Assembly (NCBI RefSeq): GCF_029168945.1
Contig: NC_083602.1
Span: 65,616,600 to 65,680,599, forward strand
Direction of reading: 5' to 3'
Length of the DNA: 64,000 nt
DNA from: Cannabis sativa
Taxonomy: Eukaryota; Streptophyta; Magnoliopsida; Rosales; Cannabaceae
Of the stretch, positions 11,769-24,734 are shown in pieces. Each line of letters begins with the position of its first letter. The stretch's first letter is position 1. Below the pieces are notes generated by a model. That model saw nothing but the letters and a program-made list of their open reading frames with translations. It made no database searches and was not told the DNA's origin. The translations under genes were made by a program, and so were the position numbers.

Positions 11769-11793
11769 CAGGGGTATGCATTGCGTACCCCTG
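11769..11793 (-). promoter_or_regulatory. Hairpin in the CpG-rich cassette of B
   Basis: The minus strand reads CAGGGGTACGC, loop AAT, GCATACCCCTG: ten of eleven positions pair. It aligns with the hairpin at 100-124 of A. The inner stem is shared, but the outer stem has a different sequence and is still paired. Confidence 0.5.
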
Positions 11794-12179
11794 CGCGCGC
11801 GGAATGGGGAGTCTGGCCGAGCAAAGAGACTGCAAGCAGCCTCATTTGACCCTGAGACGTCAGCGCGAGCTGCCCTTCAGACAAGGAGCTGTCCAAGCGT
11901 CCGCGCGCGCGTGTGGATTCAAATCCTGATATTTTCGTTCAAATTCAAAAAATCATAACTAATTCATAAAAAATGAATTAGGTTCTGTAAAAGCCTAAAT
12001 TTATTAATTTTTCGTCTACTTTCCAGAAAAAATAATTCCAGATCTAAATAAAAAATATTTCAGTAACATATATTGCGATTTCTAAACTATCATCAAATAA
12101 GCACATAAACCACATGAAACCATCCAAATCAACATATAACATCGTTTTAATTCATATTTCATGGAAGTAAATCATTACC

Positions 12180-12195
12180 ATGGCTCTGAGGCCAG
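12180..12195 (-). promoter_or_regulatory. Primer binding site of element B, variant
   Basis: The minus strand reads ACTGGCCTCAGAGCCA two bases after the LTR. Compared with TGGTATCAGAGCC, two adjacent bases are changed (TA to CC). Element E has the same variant. Confidence 0.7.
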
Positions 12196-12196
12196 T

Positions 12197-14085
12197 TGTT
12201 GGATATATTTTACCAGGATCTAGATTTACTAACAAGTATGTTTCATTAACATCCTAATATGAATTCTAAAACAATGAAATACACACATATAAAGTTTAGG
12301 AAACCTTACATTGGGTGCAGCGGAATATAATGACTCCTTCCGTTCAGATATCTAGCCCTTGATTCCTTTCTGTAGCAGAGCATTATCAATATCTAAACCT
12401 GGATCTCTTTCTCTCCTTCCTTCGATGCTGAATCTCCTTCTTGTTGGTTGATTTTCCACAGTCTTAAACACTATGATTGAGATACCACTTGATGTGTGTG
12501 GGCACTCACTCATTCACTCAAGGAATTCAAAAATTTAGAGAAGAAAAGAGAAGGGAAGAGGTTCGTCCTATAGAGAAAAGATAGAGGGTCAGTTTTCATC
12601 TGACAGAAGTTCACAAAAGTTAAGTGTGAATGAGAGCCATCACTATCTATTTATAGGTAACTACCTAGGTTTAGGTTAGAATTATTTGGCATTAAAATAA
12701 TGAAAAAATAAATGATAAAATTAAGTGTGGCCGGCCATGGGCCTTGGATAATTGGCCTCACTTATGCAATTTTGCTGTTTTATCATTCCTGCATCTGATT
12801 TTCTCAAAAACGCCAATTTTCAAATTCAACCATTTAAATGCCAAATCTAATTATTTAATAACTAAAAATTAATTATTAAATAATATTGTCATTTAATATA
12901 TTTATTAATTAGACATATAAAGTCTCTTAATTAATGAATAAACCTAGAATCTCTTTTCTTTACAAATTCGCCCTTGCTTAGTGAAAATTCACAAAGTAGA
13001 CATAGTCTAACTTTAGAATTATAATTGATTAATCAAAATCAATTAACTGAGTCTTACAAGTAGTATGGTCTCAACTAGTATGGGGACCATGGGTCTATAT
13101 ATCCGAGCTTCCAATAAGTAGATCAAGAATATATATCTTAAATTCACTGACTTATTAATTCTTCGTTGAATCCACGCAGAGAACTTAGAATTGCACTCTC
13201 AGTATATAGAACGCTCTATATGTTCCACGATATAGACACGTCATTAGTTATCCATTGTTATAACCCTAATGTGATCAATGATCCTCTATATAGATGATTT
13301 ACACTGTAAAGGGATTAAATTACCGTAACACCCTACAATGTATTTTATCCTTAAAACACTTAACCCTGTATAAATGATATTTCAGCTAAGTGAAATTAGA
13401 TCTCCACCATTTATTTTTGTTTGGTTAAGCTCGAAGGAAATCATCCTTTACTTTCTATTCGCCAGATAGAACCTATAGATTCCATATTTATGTTAGCGCT
13501 CCCACTCAATTGCACTACCGTGTTCCCAAAATGTACGTATCACCCTGACCTAAAAGTAGGCTTAACTAACAAATCAAAGAACACGAATAACACTCTTGAG
13601 ATTGAACCTAATCATATCAGGATTAAGATCATTTGATCTAGGATCAACAGGTGATATTGAATTGAATTGATATTACAGTAAATTCTAATATATCTAATCA
13701 AAGTTCAATATCGGTCCCTTCCGATGTATACTCCATACATCCGATGCTGGTAAACTTTACCAATGCCCTGGAAAGGACATAACACTTATCCAAGGTGTAA
13801 GAATACCTATCGCTGATTATGATGTCAGTCTAAATCCAGTGAACTGACAAATCAGGGAATAAACTTTCGAACATATAATTAAGATTATATTCCACTGTGT
13901 TGACAACACTATAATCATTAACAAATTGATATGTTCTGGACTTAAATAGAATTCATACATTATGTACATATAATCATGAAATAAATCATGTGAACCATGC
14001 AACATTAAATGTTATTTCTGATCTATATTAATAAGTAAATCTGATTATATTGAAATGAGTTTTATTTAGGGCATAAAACCCAACA
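12197..14085 (-). repeat. Element B 5' LTR
   Basis: The LTR is 1,889 bp on the minus strand (tgttgggttttatgccc ... tttccaaca after reverse complement), with a minus-strand TATAAATA at 12648-12655. It lies next to a primer binding site, so it is a 5' LTR. Confidence 0.9.
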
Positions 14086-14907
14086 TAGAGCCCAGCCGTG
14101 GAATGAGGTAAACGATTCTAAATCTGGCTCTTCATCCTCACAAAGTCGCACTCCTAGTGTTTACACCAGGTTATGTTCAGTAGAGACACCGCAAGGAGGA
14201 AGGTACCAAGTTCGCAGGGGTGATCTTCGTGATCACCTTAACGCAGTATTTAGGGCGCGGTCCTAGATGCCCCGAAATCACGAGGAGCCCCGTGATCCCC
14301 AGTTGGACGATCAGGGCATAAATAATATTACTAACCCGCCTAATGCACCAGCTGCGACCACTGAAGTAGTTATCCCAGCAAATATAGTTGCAGTAACAAC
14401 TGCACCTACGACGACTCAGAACAACGCCATCCTGCCAGGGGGTGTTGATCAGAATATTCTATTACAAGCACGAAAAATAATCGAGTAGTAGAGAAAGCCC
14501 ATTTACAAGTTGCATGGAACTTCTCTCTTTACCACAGAAGAATGACAAGCCCGGTTGCCTAAAGGATTTAGATTATCTGAATCATTGAAGTATAAAGGTA
14601 CCACTAATCCCATAGACTACTTAGAAAAATTTAACACGATTCTGGAAGTAGATCAGGTACCTCAGCTTGCGAAATGTCGCATCCTTGCGGCAACCTTGGA
14701 GGATAATGCCCACGATTGGTTTAGCCAATTGCCTGAAGCGTCTATATCGACATGGGAAACCTTCGTTGACCTCTTCCTCACACATTTCCAAACCACGATG
14801 ACGTATAGGTTGCCTTATACTACTTTGGCTAACATCAAGCAAGAGGTCGGTGAGTCGTTGCAAGATTATTTTAAACGTTTTAACGCTGAAGTAACTAAGG
14901 TAGAGAA
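14086..14907 (+). pseudogene. gag: Element F gag fragment (Ty3/gypsy, Tat/Ogre-like)
   Basis: A reading frame runs from 14087 (RAQPWNEVND...) with a few stops, through a linker rich in Ala/Thr (from 14267) to a retrotransposon gag core at 14555-14907. That core has the family pattern 'YLEKFN', a tryptophan in 'AHDWFSQLP', 'WETFVDLFL' and 'ESLQDYFKRFN'. Stops lie at 14264-14266, 14486-14491 and 14543-14545. The gene is cut by the insertion of element C at 14908; gag C terminus, protease and reverse transcriptase are not found anywhere in the window. The gag core is typical of the Tat/Athila branch, and the domains at 46014-47829 on the same strand fit the same element. Confidence 0.7.
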
Positions 14908-16739
14908 TGTTGGGTTTTGTGCCCTAAATAAAACTCATTTCAATATAATCAAATTTACTAGTTAATAAAGATCAGAAATAATATTTTATGTTGCATGGTT
15001 CACATGAGTTATTTCATGATTGTTTAATGTATAAATTCTATTAAGTCCAGAACATATGAATTTGTCATTGATTATAGTGTTGTCAGCACAGTGGAATATA
15101 ATCATGTTTATATGTTCGAAAGTTTAATTCCCTGATTTGTCAGTTAACTGGATTTAGACTGACATGGTAATCAGCGATAGGTATTCTTACACCTTGGATA
15201 AGTGTTATGTCCTTTCCAGGGTATTGGCAAAGTTTACCAGTATCGGATGTATGGAGTATACATTGGATGGGACCGATATTGAACTTTGATTAGATATGTT
15301 AAATTTACTATAATATCTATTCAATTCAATATCACCTAGTTGATCCTAGATCAAATGATCTTAATCCTCACATGATTAGGTTCATTCTCAAGAGTATTAT
15401 TCATGTTCTTTGATTTGTTAGTTAAGCCTACTTTTGGGTCATGGTGATGCGTACATTTTGGAACACGATAGTGCAATTGAGTGGCAGTGCTAATCATAGA
15501 TATGGAATCTATAGCTTCTATAGGTATTTAGAAGTGAAACGATGATTTCCTTCGAGCTTTCTAAATAGAGATAAATGATTGAGATCTCATTTTAGTGATT
15601 ATATTATTTCACTAAAATATCATTTATAAGGGGCAAGTGTTTTAAGGATAAAATACATTGAAAGGGTGTAACAGTAATTTTATCCCTATGCAATGTAGAT
15701 CATCTATAGAGGATCATTGATTATTGGGATTATAACAATGGATAATTTATAGCATATCTATATCGTGGAACATATGTGCAATTCTAAGTTCCAAGAGTGG
15801 ATGCAACAAGGAATTTATAAGTCAGTGGATTTACTTGGTAAATTCTTGATCTACTTATTGGAAGCTCGGTTATATAGGCCCATGGTCCCCATACTAATTG
15901 AGACCATACTGCTTGTAAGACTCAGTTAATTGATTTTGATTAATCAATTATAATTCTAAAATTAGACTATGTCTAATTTATGAATTTTCACTAAGCAAGG
16001 GCAAAATTGTAAGAAAAGAGATTCTAGGTTTTATTTAAGACTTTATATGTCTAATTAATAATTTATATAATGACAATATTATTTAAAAATTAATTTTTAG
16101 TTATTAAATAATTGGAATCGGCATTTAAGTGGTTAAATTGGAAAATTGACATTTTTGAGAATATGGGATAGAAAAATGTCAAAATGGCAAATTTGCAAAG
16201 TGGGCCCAATAACTATCCTATGGCCGACCACACTTGTAGAATTAAACTATTTATTTTTCTGTTACTTTAATGCCAAATAATTCTAACCTAAACCTAGGTG
16301 ATTACCTATAAATAGGTAGTGATGGCTTCAGGAAAAAGATGATGCATCTCATTCCTTCAGAGAAATTTCTAAGCCGCCACTTCCCTTCTCTTTTCTTCCT
16401 AAAATTTTCGAACCTTGAGTGATAGAGTGAGTGCCCACACACATCAAGTGGTATCTCAATCATAGTGTGGAAGATTGTGAAGAATCCAATCAACAAGAAG
16501 GAGAATCAACATCAAGGAAGGAGAGAAAGAGATCCAGGTTCAGATCTTGATAATGCTCTGCTACAGAAAGGAATCAAGGGCTAGAGATCTGAAAGGAAGG
16601 AGTCATTATATTCCGCTGCACCCAATGTAAGATTTTCTATATTTTATATGTGTTTATTTCATTGTTTTAGAATTCATATTAGGATGCTAATGAAACATAC
16701 TTGTTAGTAAATCTAGGTCCTGGTAAAATATTTCCAACA
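14908..16739 (+). repeat. Element C 5' LTR
   Basis: The LTR is 1,832 bp, tgttgggttttgtgcc ... tttccaaca, with TATAAATA at 16307-16314. It interrupts the gag of F. Compared with the LTR at 42566 it has several indels, for example a missing block near 15770, and many substitutions, so C is clearly older than D and E. Confidence 0.9.
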
Positions 16740-16741
16740 AC

Positions 16742-16754
16742 TGGTATCAGAGCC
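16742..16754 (+). promoter_or_regulatory. Primer binding site of element C
   Basis: TGGTATCAGAGCC, a full match to the plant initiator tRNA-Met type site, two bases after the 5' LTR. Confidence 0.88.
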
Positions 16755-19700
16755 ATGTTAATGATTTACTTTCACGTAATATGGATTAAAACGATGGTAT
16801 GTGTTGATTTGGATGGCTTCATGTGGTTTATGTGTTATTTGATCAATTTATGTGTTGAACGGAACCTTTTTCCATGAAAAATATTTTTTTTTTATTTTTT
16901 AAAATATTTTATTTGGATTCCTTGTGAAAAATTAAGAAATTTTCTTTTTTACGGAACTCGATTCCGATAAAAATTGAGAAAGTTATGAATTTTTGAAAAT
17001 TGGGTGCCATGGCTGTCGAGTGGGTGCATCAATGTGCACCAGGCACTCGGACAACATGGGATCACGCGCGCGTACACTCAGACAAGCCGTGTCTAAACAC
17101 GGTCACACGCACACGAGGACCCTACACGTTTCCTTCCAAGAGGTTGCATCCTATGAGAAACCTCGGCTGGGCTCCCTCCTTCCGTGCGCGCATGACCCTA
17201 TCTGCAGCCTTCGAAGGCTGCACTTGCAGCCTACTGGCAGCAACAACCCTAAAATCTGATTTTTTTGGGGATTTTTCCCAAAAATCTGATTTTTCCAATT
17301 TTTAAATCCCAAATTTAAAATAAAATATTGTTTTTAAATATATTTGAACTTAAATATCATATTTTGAATTAATAATATTTATTTTTCAATAGATTATTAT
17401 TAATCATGATATTTTGAGGTTTAAATTTAAAAATAGATTATTTATTTTTTTAAATTATGGTCAGATTTAAAAATTTGTTAATTTTTTTAATATTTATATA
17501 TTATTTAATTATAAGATCAGATATTTAGACATTTAACATATTTTAAATTAAAAGATAACTTTATCTTTTTTATTTAAAATATTATATCTAAATTATCTTA
17601 TATGACAAATCAAATAATTAATAAATTTGAAATTAACTTAGATATTTTTATAGATATTCTAACTATAATATTTTCAAATTCAAAAATTTGTTATTTTGTT
17701 AAATATTTAATTGTTTATAAATTATAAGTTTAAAAATGATATTTTACTATTTTATATCATTTTTACTTATTGGAAATTTATGAATTATATTTTAAATATT
17801 TAAATAACTTAGATATTTTTGTAGAAATTTGAATAATGCTTAATTTAAGATATTTTGACATATAATTAGGATAATTATTATTTATTTATTATTTTATTCT
17901 TAAAATAATAATTATCTAACCATATCTATTTTGAAATTGGTTTATTTTATTATTTTAATTTTATTAAATTATAAGATCTGAAAATGATATTGAAGATATT
18001 TTTTTTCAAATCATTGATCTTATTTGATATTTAATTTAATTTGATAAAATAATTCAAATAAATCTAGATATTTTAAATTAGTTTTTTTTCACTTTTTGAA
18101 TTTTAAATTTTTGAGATTTTTGAGGTTGTTTTTAACAACCCTAAATTTTTCAAAATTTTGTTGGTTAGTTTAAAAATAATAATTTAATTATATTAATATC
18201 TTATTTCACAAGTGTTACATGGACAATGTTTGTTTATTTAATTATATTGTTTATTAAAAACTTTTTTTTAACAAACCTATTATTTATTTGATCTAAATTG
18301 CTATGATTAACTTGTTGACATATCCAATAATTTGATTTTAATCATAGTCCAATTGTCAATAGATCTTATAAATAATTTGTAACAGGTAAATTTTGTACTT
18401 CTTTCATCTTTGTAAACCTAGTAACATGATAGGGCCCATCCAAATCATTTGACCTGTGTGAGCCTATATGTTTGCTATTGGGCTTAGATGCATATAGGAA
18501 GCCCATTTAAGTTGTACTAAGTAAATGGACTAGGTTGCTAAAATAAATTTTGACATAAGTAAATTTATTTAGGCCCAATTAGATTTGGGCTTATTCAATG
18601 AATAACAATTGTTTATTTAAAGGTTAAATTTCTCTATTTTGGGCCTTGTGTGAGAGTTAGGGGGCCAATAGCAGTGGGTACGACATACTGAACCCAGCCC
18701 TCCCTCAGATGAACCACCCCAATTGTGAAGGCCCATTTGCCTTATTTAAATAATTGTATTAGGTTAATTATATTAGTCTAAGTTAGTCTAAAATTGAATT
18801 AGCAACATAGTTAACTTTTAAAATATATGAAATTTATTTTTCATTTTAATATTTTAAAGTTAATTTTAGAAAAACACTTAGTTAATTGAAATATATTCTA
18901 GATAGTTATTTTAGTACTAGTTATTTTTCTAATATTAAATAGGAAACTATTCTAGATTAAAATTAATTGTTTAATAATTGATTTTGGATCAATCTAAATA
19001 AAGTATATTTTCCTATTATTAAATTAGAATTAATAATTAAGTTTCATTATTATTTACTTCTTGAATTTAATACATTTAGTTAAATTGAAAATTAAATATT
19101 TAAGTTGATTTTCATCATGATACTTAAATATATTATTATTTTCATGATATTTAATTAAATAGAAAATTATTTTAAGTTTGAAATCTTATTTCAGAACAAC
19201 TTAAATTTGAATAATTTTCAATATATATTTTATTTTTATTTTGTTAATCATTTTTTTATATATACAATTCGAAATTGCATTTCTTTTAAATGCAGAAAAT
19301 TTTGAATTTTTTTTAAAAAATAGATTAAAGTTAAAAATTATTTATTTTAATTTTAGATCAACTTAAATCAATGATTTTTTCATTTAAATGATTGATTAAA
19401 ATAAATGAACTAAAATATATTATAATTAGAAAATGAATTAGTTAATCAATGAAAGTCTAGATAGATATTATTTGTTTTGCTTGAAGTATTTTTCTAGTGA
19501 TATTTAATTAACTAGAAAATTAATATTTAAGTTGATTTTCATCATGATACTTAAATATTTGAAATTTTTTCTTAATATTTAATTAAATAGAAAAATTATA
19601 TTTATGTTAAAAAATTAATTTTTATTAATTAATTTGGACCAACATAAAATTAGAATAATTTTTCAGGTTCATTTTATTTTATTTTAAGGTATTTTCGAAA

Positions 19701-20560
19701 ATTGTATTCTTATATAAATTAATTTTTTGAAATGCAATATATATTTATGGAAAATTGAATTTGAGTTGTAAATTAATTTAAATTAATTTTGGAACAACTT
19801 AAATTAAATAATTTTCTAAATATTTATTGAAAAATTATTACTAAGATGGAAAATAATTCATGTTATTTTTCATATCCATCTAAGTATAATTTATAAATAT
19901 TAAAATTCAAATTTATATTTAGTATCTTATTCTAAATTGGAAATTTTAATTAAATAAATATATATTTTAAAATAAATTGATTAAAATAAATATTAGAAGA
20001 AAATACATTTTAAATAATGAGCTTTTGTTTTTATTATTATTAGGAAATTCGATCTCCAATGTTGGTATAGTTATTGTTTTAGTGAGTAATCCTCCCTAAT
20101 GGAGGAACGTTCATTAGCGAATAACACCGTAGAATCTCGAAAGATAAGTATTTTTTTTAAAAGCATTTATTTTAGTATGGATCACCCTAATGGTGACGAC
20201 TTTAATAGGGCTTACAAAAGATATGAAACAATGGTGGAAGCTCATAAGATAGAATGGCCTTGACTCTCGCCTAAACGGGACAACACTGGATTCTGATCTT
20301 GATCGTAAAAGGTTGCTAGAATGTTTATCATTTTAGATGAGCTGACAACTCTATTCAATGGATGGTATCTTTGACTCTCGCCTAAACGAGACACTGATAT
20401 CAGTTTGTTGAAGACCTTGGAGATTATTTAGGATTGTATGTTTTAGTATTTTCGCTGGTCATTCCTACTTGCTATGTGCTAATAATTTCTGAATTGTGTG
20501 TGAATTTATATTGAACCATGTTATTTTTTGTTATTATTTGTAGTTTAATTTCGAATCTTC
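16755..20560 (+). other. Element C leader with CpG-rich cassette and hairpin module
   Basis: AT-rich non-coding leader. A CpG-rich cassette at about 17020-17250 contains CCGTGT-CTAA-ACACGG (17087-17102) and the 18-bp palindrome GCAGCCTTCGAAGGCTGC (17204-17221). The hairpin module at 20050-20410 has TCCTCC-CTAAT-GGAGGA (20090-20106), TCACC-CTAAT-GGTGA (20182-20196) and two TCTCG stems (20265-20280, 20376-20391). No gene is seen. Confidence 0.75.
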
Positions 20561-21815
20561 ATTGTTGGTCTAACTAAGCTTGTTGTTTTAATGGGACCAA
20601 TCCCAAATGGATTGTCATCCATTAAACAAGCATACTAGTGTTAGATCTCGATAGATAAATATTGTAAATGCAACATCTAGCTGTTCATCAATTGATAACA
20701 CCTTAGACTAATATTTATAATATGAAACAAGAAGATTATACAAATAAGAATAACTTTGACTCTCGCTATTCGAAGCATCGTTGGATTCTTATTTAAATTC
20801 GAAATTATCCTTATTCCTCTTAGCTTATTCATTTCGAATTAGCTTAAATAATGTATCATTGGATGAATGGTTTATAAATCATATAATGTCATTCTATATT
20901 TTCTCTTAAGAAATTGAATGACGCATATGATTATATTCTCATGTTCTATCCCGCAATGATATAAATCCTCAATCTTAGAAATCTCCTACTTGTATATGCT
21001 TACTTTAGGCAAATTAGACTTAGAGTTAGATTAGTAGTGGTGGTCCAAGAGAGAAGAATACTCATGTATATTTTGTATAATTTAAGTCCTTGACTTTAAA
21101 TTTCAGATTCCAAATAGAAATTTCTTATATTTCTATTTCCAGAATACAATACAGTTACACTTTCACAAGTGTTTTAATATCCACTTTCTATCAATGGATT
21201 TAAACTGTGTGTTTAAAGTATGGAAAATGAGTCTACTATTCTGTGACCATGATCCACTTGGAATATTCTAAGAACTCTTTAATGTAACTATACCTAAGTC
21301 ATCAAAAGACAACAACCACATATTTTATAAATCTATGGCATTTGTATCTTGTTCATAGTGGTTTTGACAAGATCATTCTCTGCAAAGAGTCTATATGCCT
21401 ATATCCACTGAAAGTATAATCATCTCATTCGCAGATGGATGTACATTCAGGGGTGGATATGAGTTTTTCGCTATATTCTTAAAACGATCACTCAAGATTT
21501 TACCTTAAGCAAAGAAATTTGAAAATGTTTGAAAAATTTCATGAATTTCTAGCAACGGTGAAAACTATTAAGGTAAGTGGTTAAAGATCTTGCGAACTGA
21601 TAGGGGTGGAGAAATATTGGTTAGATATGCAGTTCAAGATCATTAAGTTGATTTTTGAATTATATCCAAACCTACCTCCTCAGCAATTCGATTTGCATAT
21701 TGATAATTAGTTACTAGTCGTTGCCTAAGTCCTTCTAGGGATATACCCTAGTGATAGGGCAATTTCAGAATGATGGAATGGTTGGGTACTTAGTGTAAAC
21801 CATTACTAGATTCAT
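20556..21815 (+). pseudogene. Element C second module and pol relics, part 1
   Basis: From about 20556 a diverged second copy of the hairpin module occupies the place where gag lies in element A, with CAATCC-CAAAT-GGATTG at 20598-20614. Beyond about 20990 only DNA-level relics of pol remain, such as the integrase motif ctgataggggtggag near 21598. No frame is open. Confidence 0.55.
21811..21815 (+). repeat. Target site duplication of element D, left copy
   Basis: ttcat immediately precedes the 5' LTR of D and is repeated at 41108-41112. Confidence 0.95.
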
Positions 21816-23903
21816 TGTAATGACCGCTCTAGTAATGTGGATTAGAAAAGGCAATTAGCACTAATTTTTATTATTTTATTATTATTTGTGAATTAATTTA
21901 TTTGTGGACCCCAATATTTAGAAATAAATGTTAGAGTTATAATTTCTCAATTCCGGAGATTTTATTAAACTCTAGGGGTATTATTTAGCTTATATGTGAA
22001 ATATGTTAATTTTGTAATTTTTGCTCGGCGACAACGGAAAATGCGATGGATGGCTAGATAATCACATGAGTAAGTTTAGAACCCTATTTCATAGTGGGGA
22101 ATATTTTAGAGGAAATAAATTATCGGGATTGAGCGGGGTTATGGAAATTGACCATTTTACCCCTAGTTTCAAAGAAATACCTTAGTTTAAGTCTAAGGGC
22201 ATTTTTGTCATTTGAAAGGGATAAGAGATAGGTGGCTTTTTGGTTGATTGACACCTAGCAAGGATACTTTCAGCCAAGGGTTAGTTAATTCTTTTCCCAA
22301 TTTGGAAAATCAAAGGAAAGAAAAGAAATTAAAAAAAAAAAACAACATTTCCTCTTGAGCTCTCTCTCTCTTTTCGGCTGAGGCAATCAAGGATCAAACC
22401 CAAGTGTTTCCTTCCATTTTTGTGAATCTAAGCTAGGTTTCAAAGTGGTTTTATCTAAGGTAAGCCCTAGAACTCTTGCTTATGTTAATTTTGAGCTTTT
22501 TCTTAGTTTGAGCATGTGATTTTGGGAGTAAGTGGCTGTTAGGTTTCAAGGTGTTTAAGGTTCGAATTTTAGGGTTTAGTTGAGTTGATTCTAAGCCCTA
22601 GCTGCTGGTTTTAATGGGTGTAGATGGTTGTTATGCAATTCTAGGTTTAAAGTTTAAAGCTTTACTCATTAATGGCAACTTGAGTTGTAATGGTTTATTC
22701 TGTGAATTACTGCCTGGAAATCATTGTGTATGCATTGTATAGGTATACTGGAGAGTTTGGTAAAGTTTGGGCTTGATTTGAATTAAGGGGGAAGATTTTT
22801 GGTTCCCAGCAGATGAACCGGAATTCTGGTTCTGTGTGGTCTGTACCAACCGGTCGAGCGGTTGGTGACCCAGAACCGGGATGCCGGTTGGGAACCGTTT
22901 TACCTGTTGGGGGATTTTCCAGAACCCTAGTTTTGGCCAATTTTGAGATATTTAGGGTATTGCCATGAGGTTTATCGATAGGGAAACTTTTAGTTTCAAG
23001 TTTTAAGTCCCGGAAAGTGATTTAGCGAGTTACTCATCTGTATTACCGTTATTGTGATTAGGGCATCCATCTAGCACGTGAATTCCGTTCAGGTCGACCA
23101 GCACACTTGAATTCGGAAAACAGGTAAGAACTGTGTATAATGTATGATATGATTATCTGAATGTGTGTATATGTGGTTATATATGCATGCTTGAATTATG
23201 TTAAACACTACCAACACTTGTATGATTAAGTTATAGAGTGTATTGGTACAGTGATTGTTGTTGATTTGAGTACGATACAGTGATACCAACACAAGCATAG
23301 AAAAATGCTAAGGTGTGTGGTACATCACTCAGTGTTACTCAGTGATCGGGATAAACCCTACCAACACTCGTACAGCGAGGTACGATGTGTATGTGGTATA
23401 GTGGTTGTACCCTGGTATTGAACGTTCATACTCATCTGTTAAGCTCTGTAAATAGGTGTATGGGCGCCTATTTACAGGTCGGAAATTATATGGTATGTTA
23501 TATGCATTTCTTACTGAGTCTGTTGACTCACAGTTTCTGCTTCCATGTGTAGGTAAAGGAAAGGCGAAGGCTGAACAAGAGTGAACCCGAGCTCGGGTGA
23601 GATTGTACATGTCAAGCAGCGCGACCTGGAGTGTTCGGTCTCGGGACATCTGGGTGTTGTATTTTGAAAGTCGCTGTGCGACCTGTAAATCTGTATATTT
23701 TGGATTGTATGTTTGAAAAGCAAAGTTGTAAAGTTTTAAAAATCGGGATCCCGGCACTTGTAAATATTTTATTAAATTACAAAGTTTAGTATTTAATGCA
23801 AAAATTTTAATTTGACACGTTTTTCGAGAAATTTCTTTGGTTAGCAAAGATTGCACAATTATTGAAAAAGCACTGTAGCGTGCCTTAGCATTAGGGCGTT
23901 ACA
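21816..23903 (+). repeat. Element D 5' LTR
   Basis: The LTR is 2,088 bp. It includes a CCGG-rich palindromic cluster (22815-22905). Reading frames inside it on either strand (for example 23335-23856 minus) occur in both LTRs only because the LTRs are copies of each other; no protein family is recognised. Confidence 0.93.
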
Positions 23904-23907
23904 ATTT

Positions 23908-23920
23908 TGGTATCAGAGCC
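23908..23920 (+). promoter_or_regulatory. Primer binding site of element D
   Basis: TGGTATCAGAGCC, four bases after the LTR end: the tRNA-Met type site expected for plant chromoviruses. Confidence 0.9.
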
Positions 23921-24185
23921 GCCAGGTTTGTCTACCGAAGCTTGCTATGACATGTACAATCTTCATCAAAGAAAGCTCGGTTCACGGTTCAGTAAGCCTG
24001 TACTTGTTTAGTATTTTAAATAAATGTGAATGAGAAAGCATGTTAGGAAGCATATTAGATTTAAATTAAATATATTTCTTTAAAAAGAAAAGAAAGTGTG
24101 TTGCCTTAAGTTATTAAGAGCGGTGTTAATTTCGATCGCTGTCTAACCTGCCTGGCTTATGGATTCGCAGGCTAAGTCCTATTAA

Positions 24186-24734
24186 ATGGACGCCCCGCGA
24201 AATACAAGAAGTCAGGGTGGCATGGTTGAGACCGGAGGCGGTCAGGGGAATCCTCAAAATCCTCGTGGTCGCGGCCGTGGCCGTGGCAGAGCTCAGGGTA
24301 GTCGCCCTGTAAATCCACCTCAAGCTCCTCCTGATTGGGAGCAAAGATTTGCTGAAATGCAAGAGAGAATTCGTCAGCAAGATGAAGAGATCCAAAGATT
24401 GAGGCAGCAGGGTCCTCCTGCCGTGCCTCCTCAAGAAGTTCAGGCCGTTGCAGTTCCAGCAGTGCCAGCAGAACAACCTGTTGTTGGCAACCGTATGGAA
24501 CCGTTGTACGAAAGATTTCGAAAACAGGCACCTCCAGTATTTCTGGGAGGCCCTGATGTGATGAAGGCCGAGCAATGGCTTTCGATGATTGAGCGTATTC
24601 TCAACTTCATGGGAGTGGTTGGAAATGACCGGGTGACCTGCGCCACTTTCCAGTTTCAGGAAGATGCCCTCGTGTGGTGGGAATTGATAACCCTCACTCG
24701 GGACGTCACGGCCGATGACACAGGAAGAATTTAG
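24186..24734 (+). CDS. gag: Element D gag, N-terminal part, ended by a frameshift
   Basis: The frame starts with [12 protein letters not shown], then a Gly/Arg-rich stretch with repeated GRGRGR, a short coiled-coil-like segment ([19 protein letters not shown], about residues 50-70) and the start of the gag core ([19 protein letters not shown]..., '[11 protein letters not shown]'). The frame leaves the gag core after '[13 protein letters not shown]' and stops at 24732. The next frame continues the gag core from [10 protein letters not shown], so a single extra base near 24710 separates the two. The first ATG after the 280-bp leader is chosen as the start. In an intact element this would be one polyprotein with pol. 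Confidence 0.85.
   Translation: MDAPRNTRSQGGMVETGGGQGNPQNPRGRGRGRGRAQGSRPVNPPQAPPDWEQRFAEMQERIRQQDEEIQRLRQQGPPAVPPQEVQAVAVPAVPAEQPVVGNRMEPLYERFRKQAPPVFLGGPDVMKAEQWLSMIERILNFMGVVGNDRVTCATFQFQEDALVWWELITLTRDVTADDTGRI

Larger units (their letters stand above)
8999..12196 (-). other. Element B leader
   Basis: AT-rich non-coding leader homologous in reverse to 1-3100. It includes a CpG-rich cassette (about 11760-11915) with a long hairpin at 11769-11793 and the reverse copy of the hairpin module at about 9040-9290. No gene is seen. Confidence 0.75.
8999..14085 (-). mobile_element. Element B: truncated copia retrotransposon in reverse orientation
   Basis: Reading the minus strand from 14085 gives a complete 5' LTR, a primer binding site, a leader of about 3.2 kb and the conserved hairpin module. 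Similarity stops abruptly at about 8999, in the phrase tagaatgttta. Gag, pol and the 3' LTR are absent, and unrelated sequence follows. The loss is probably a deletion that removed the 3' half. Confidence 0.8.

Noticed and set aside
14621..14863. Minus-strand frame opposite the gag of F
   Set aside because: Shadow of the gag core; no independent support.
16993..17305. Overlapping plus-strand frames in the CpG-rich part of the leader (also 44635-44965, 11746-11958, 54402-54590)
   Set aside because: They exist because the CpG-rich cassette has few stop codons. Several frames are open at once and the translations are not conserved between copies.
23335..23856. Minus-strand frames of 69-173 codons in the LTRs of D (also at 40683-41060)
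   Set aside because: They lie wholly within LTR sequence, differ in length between the two LTRs and match no known domain.
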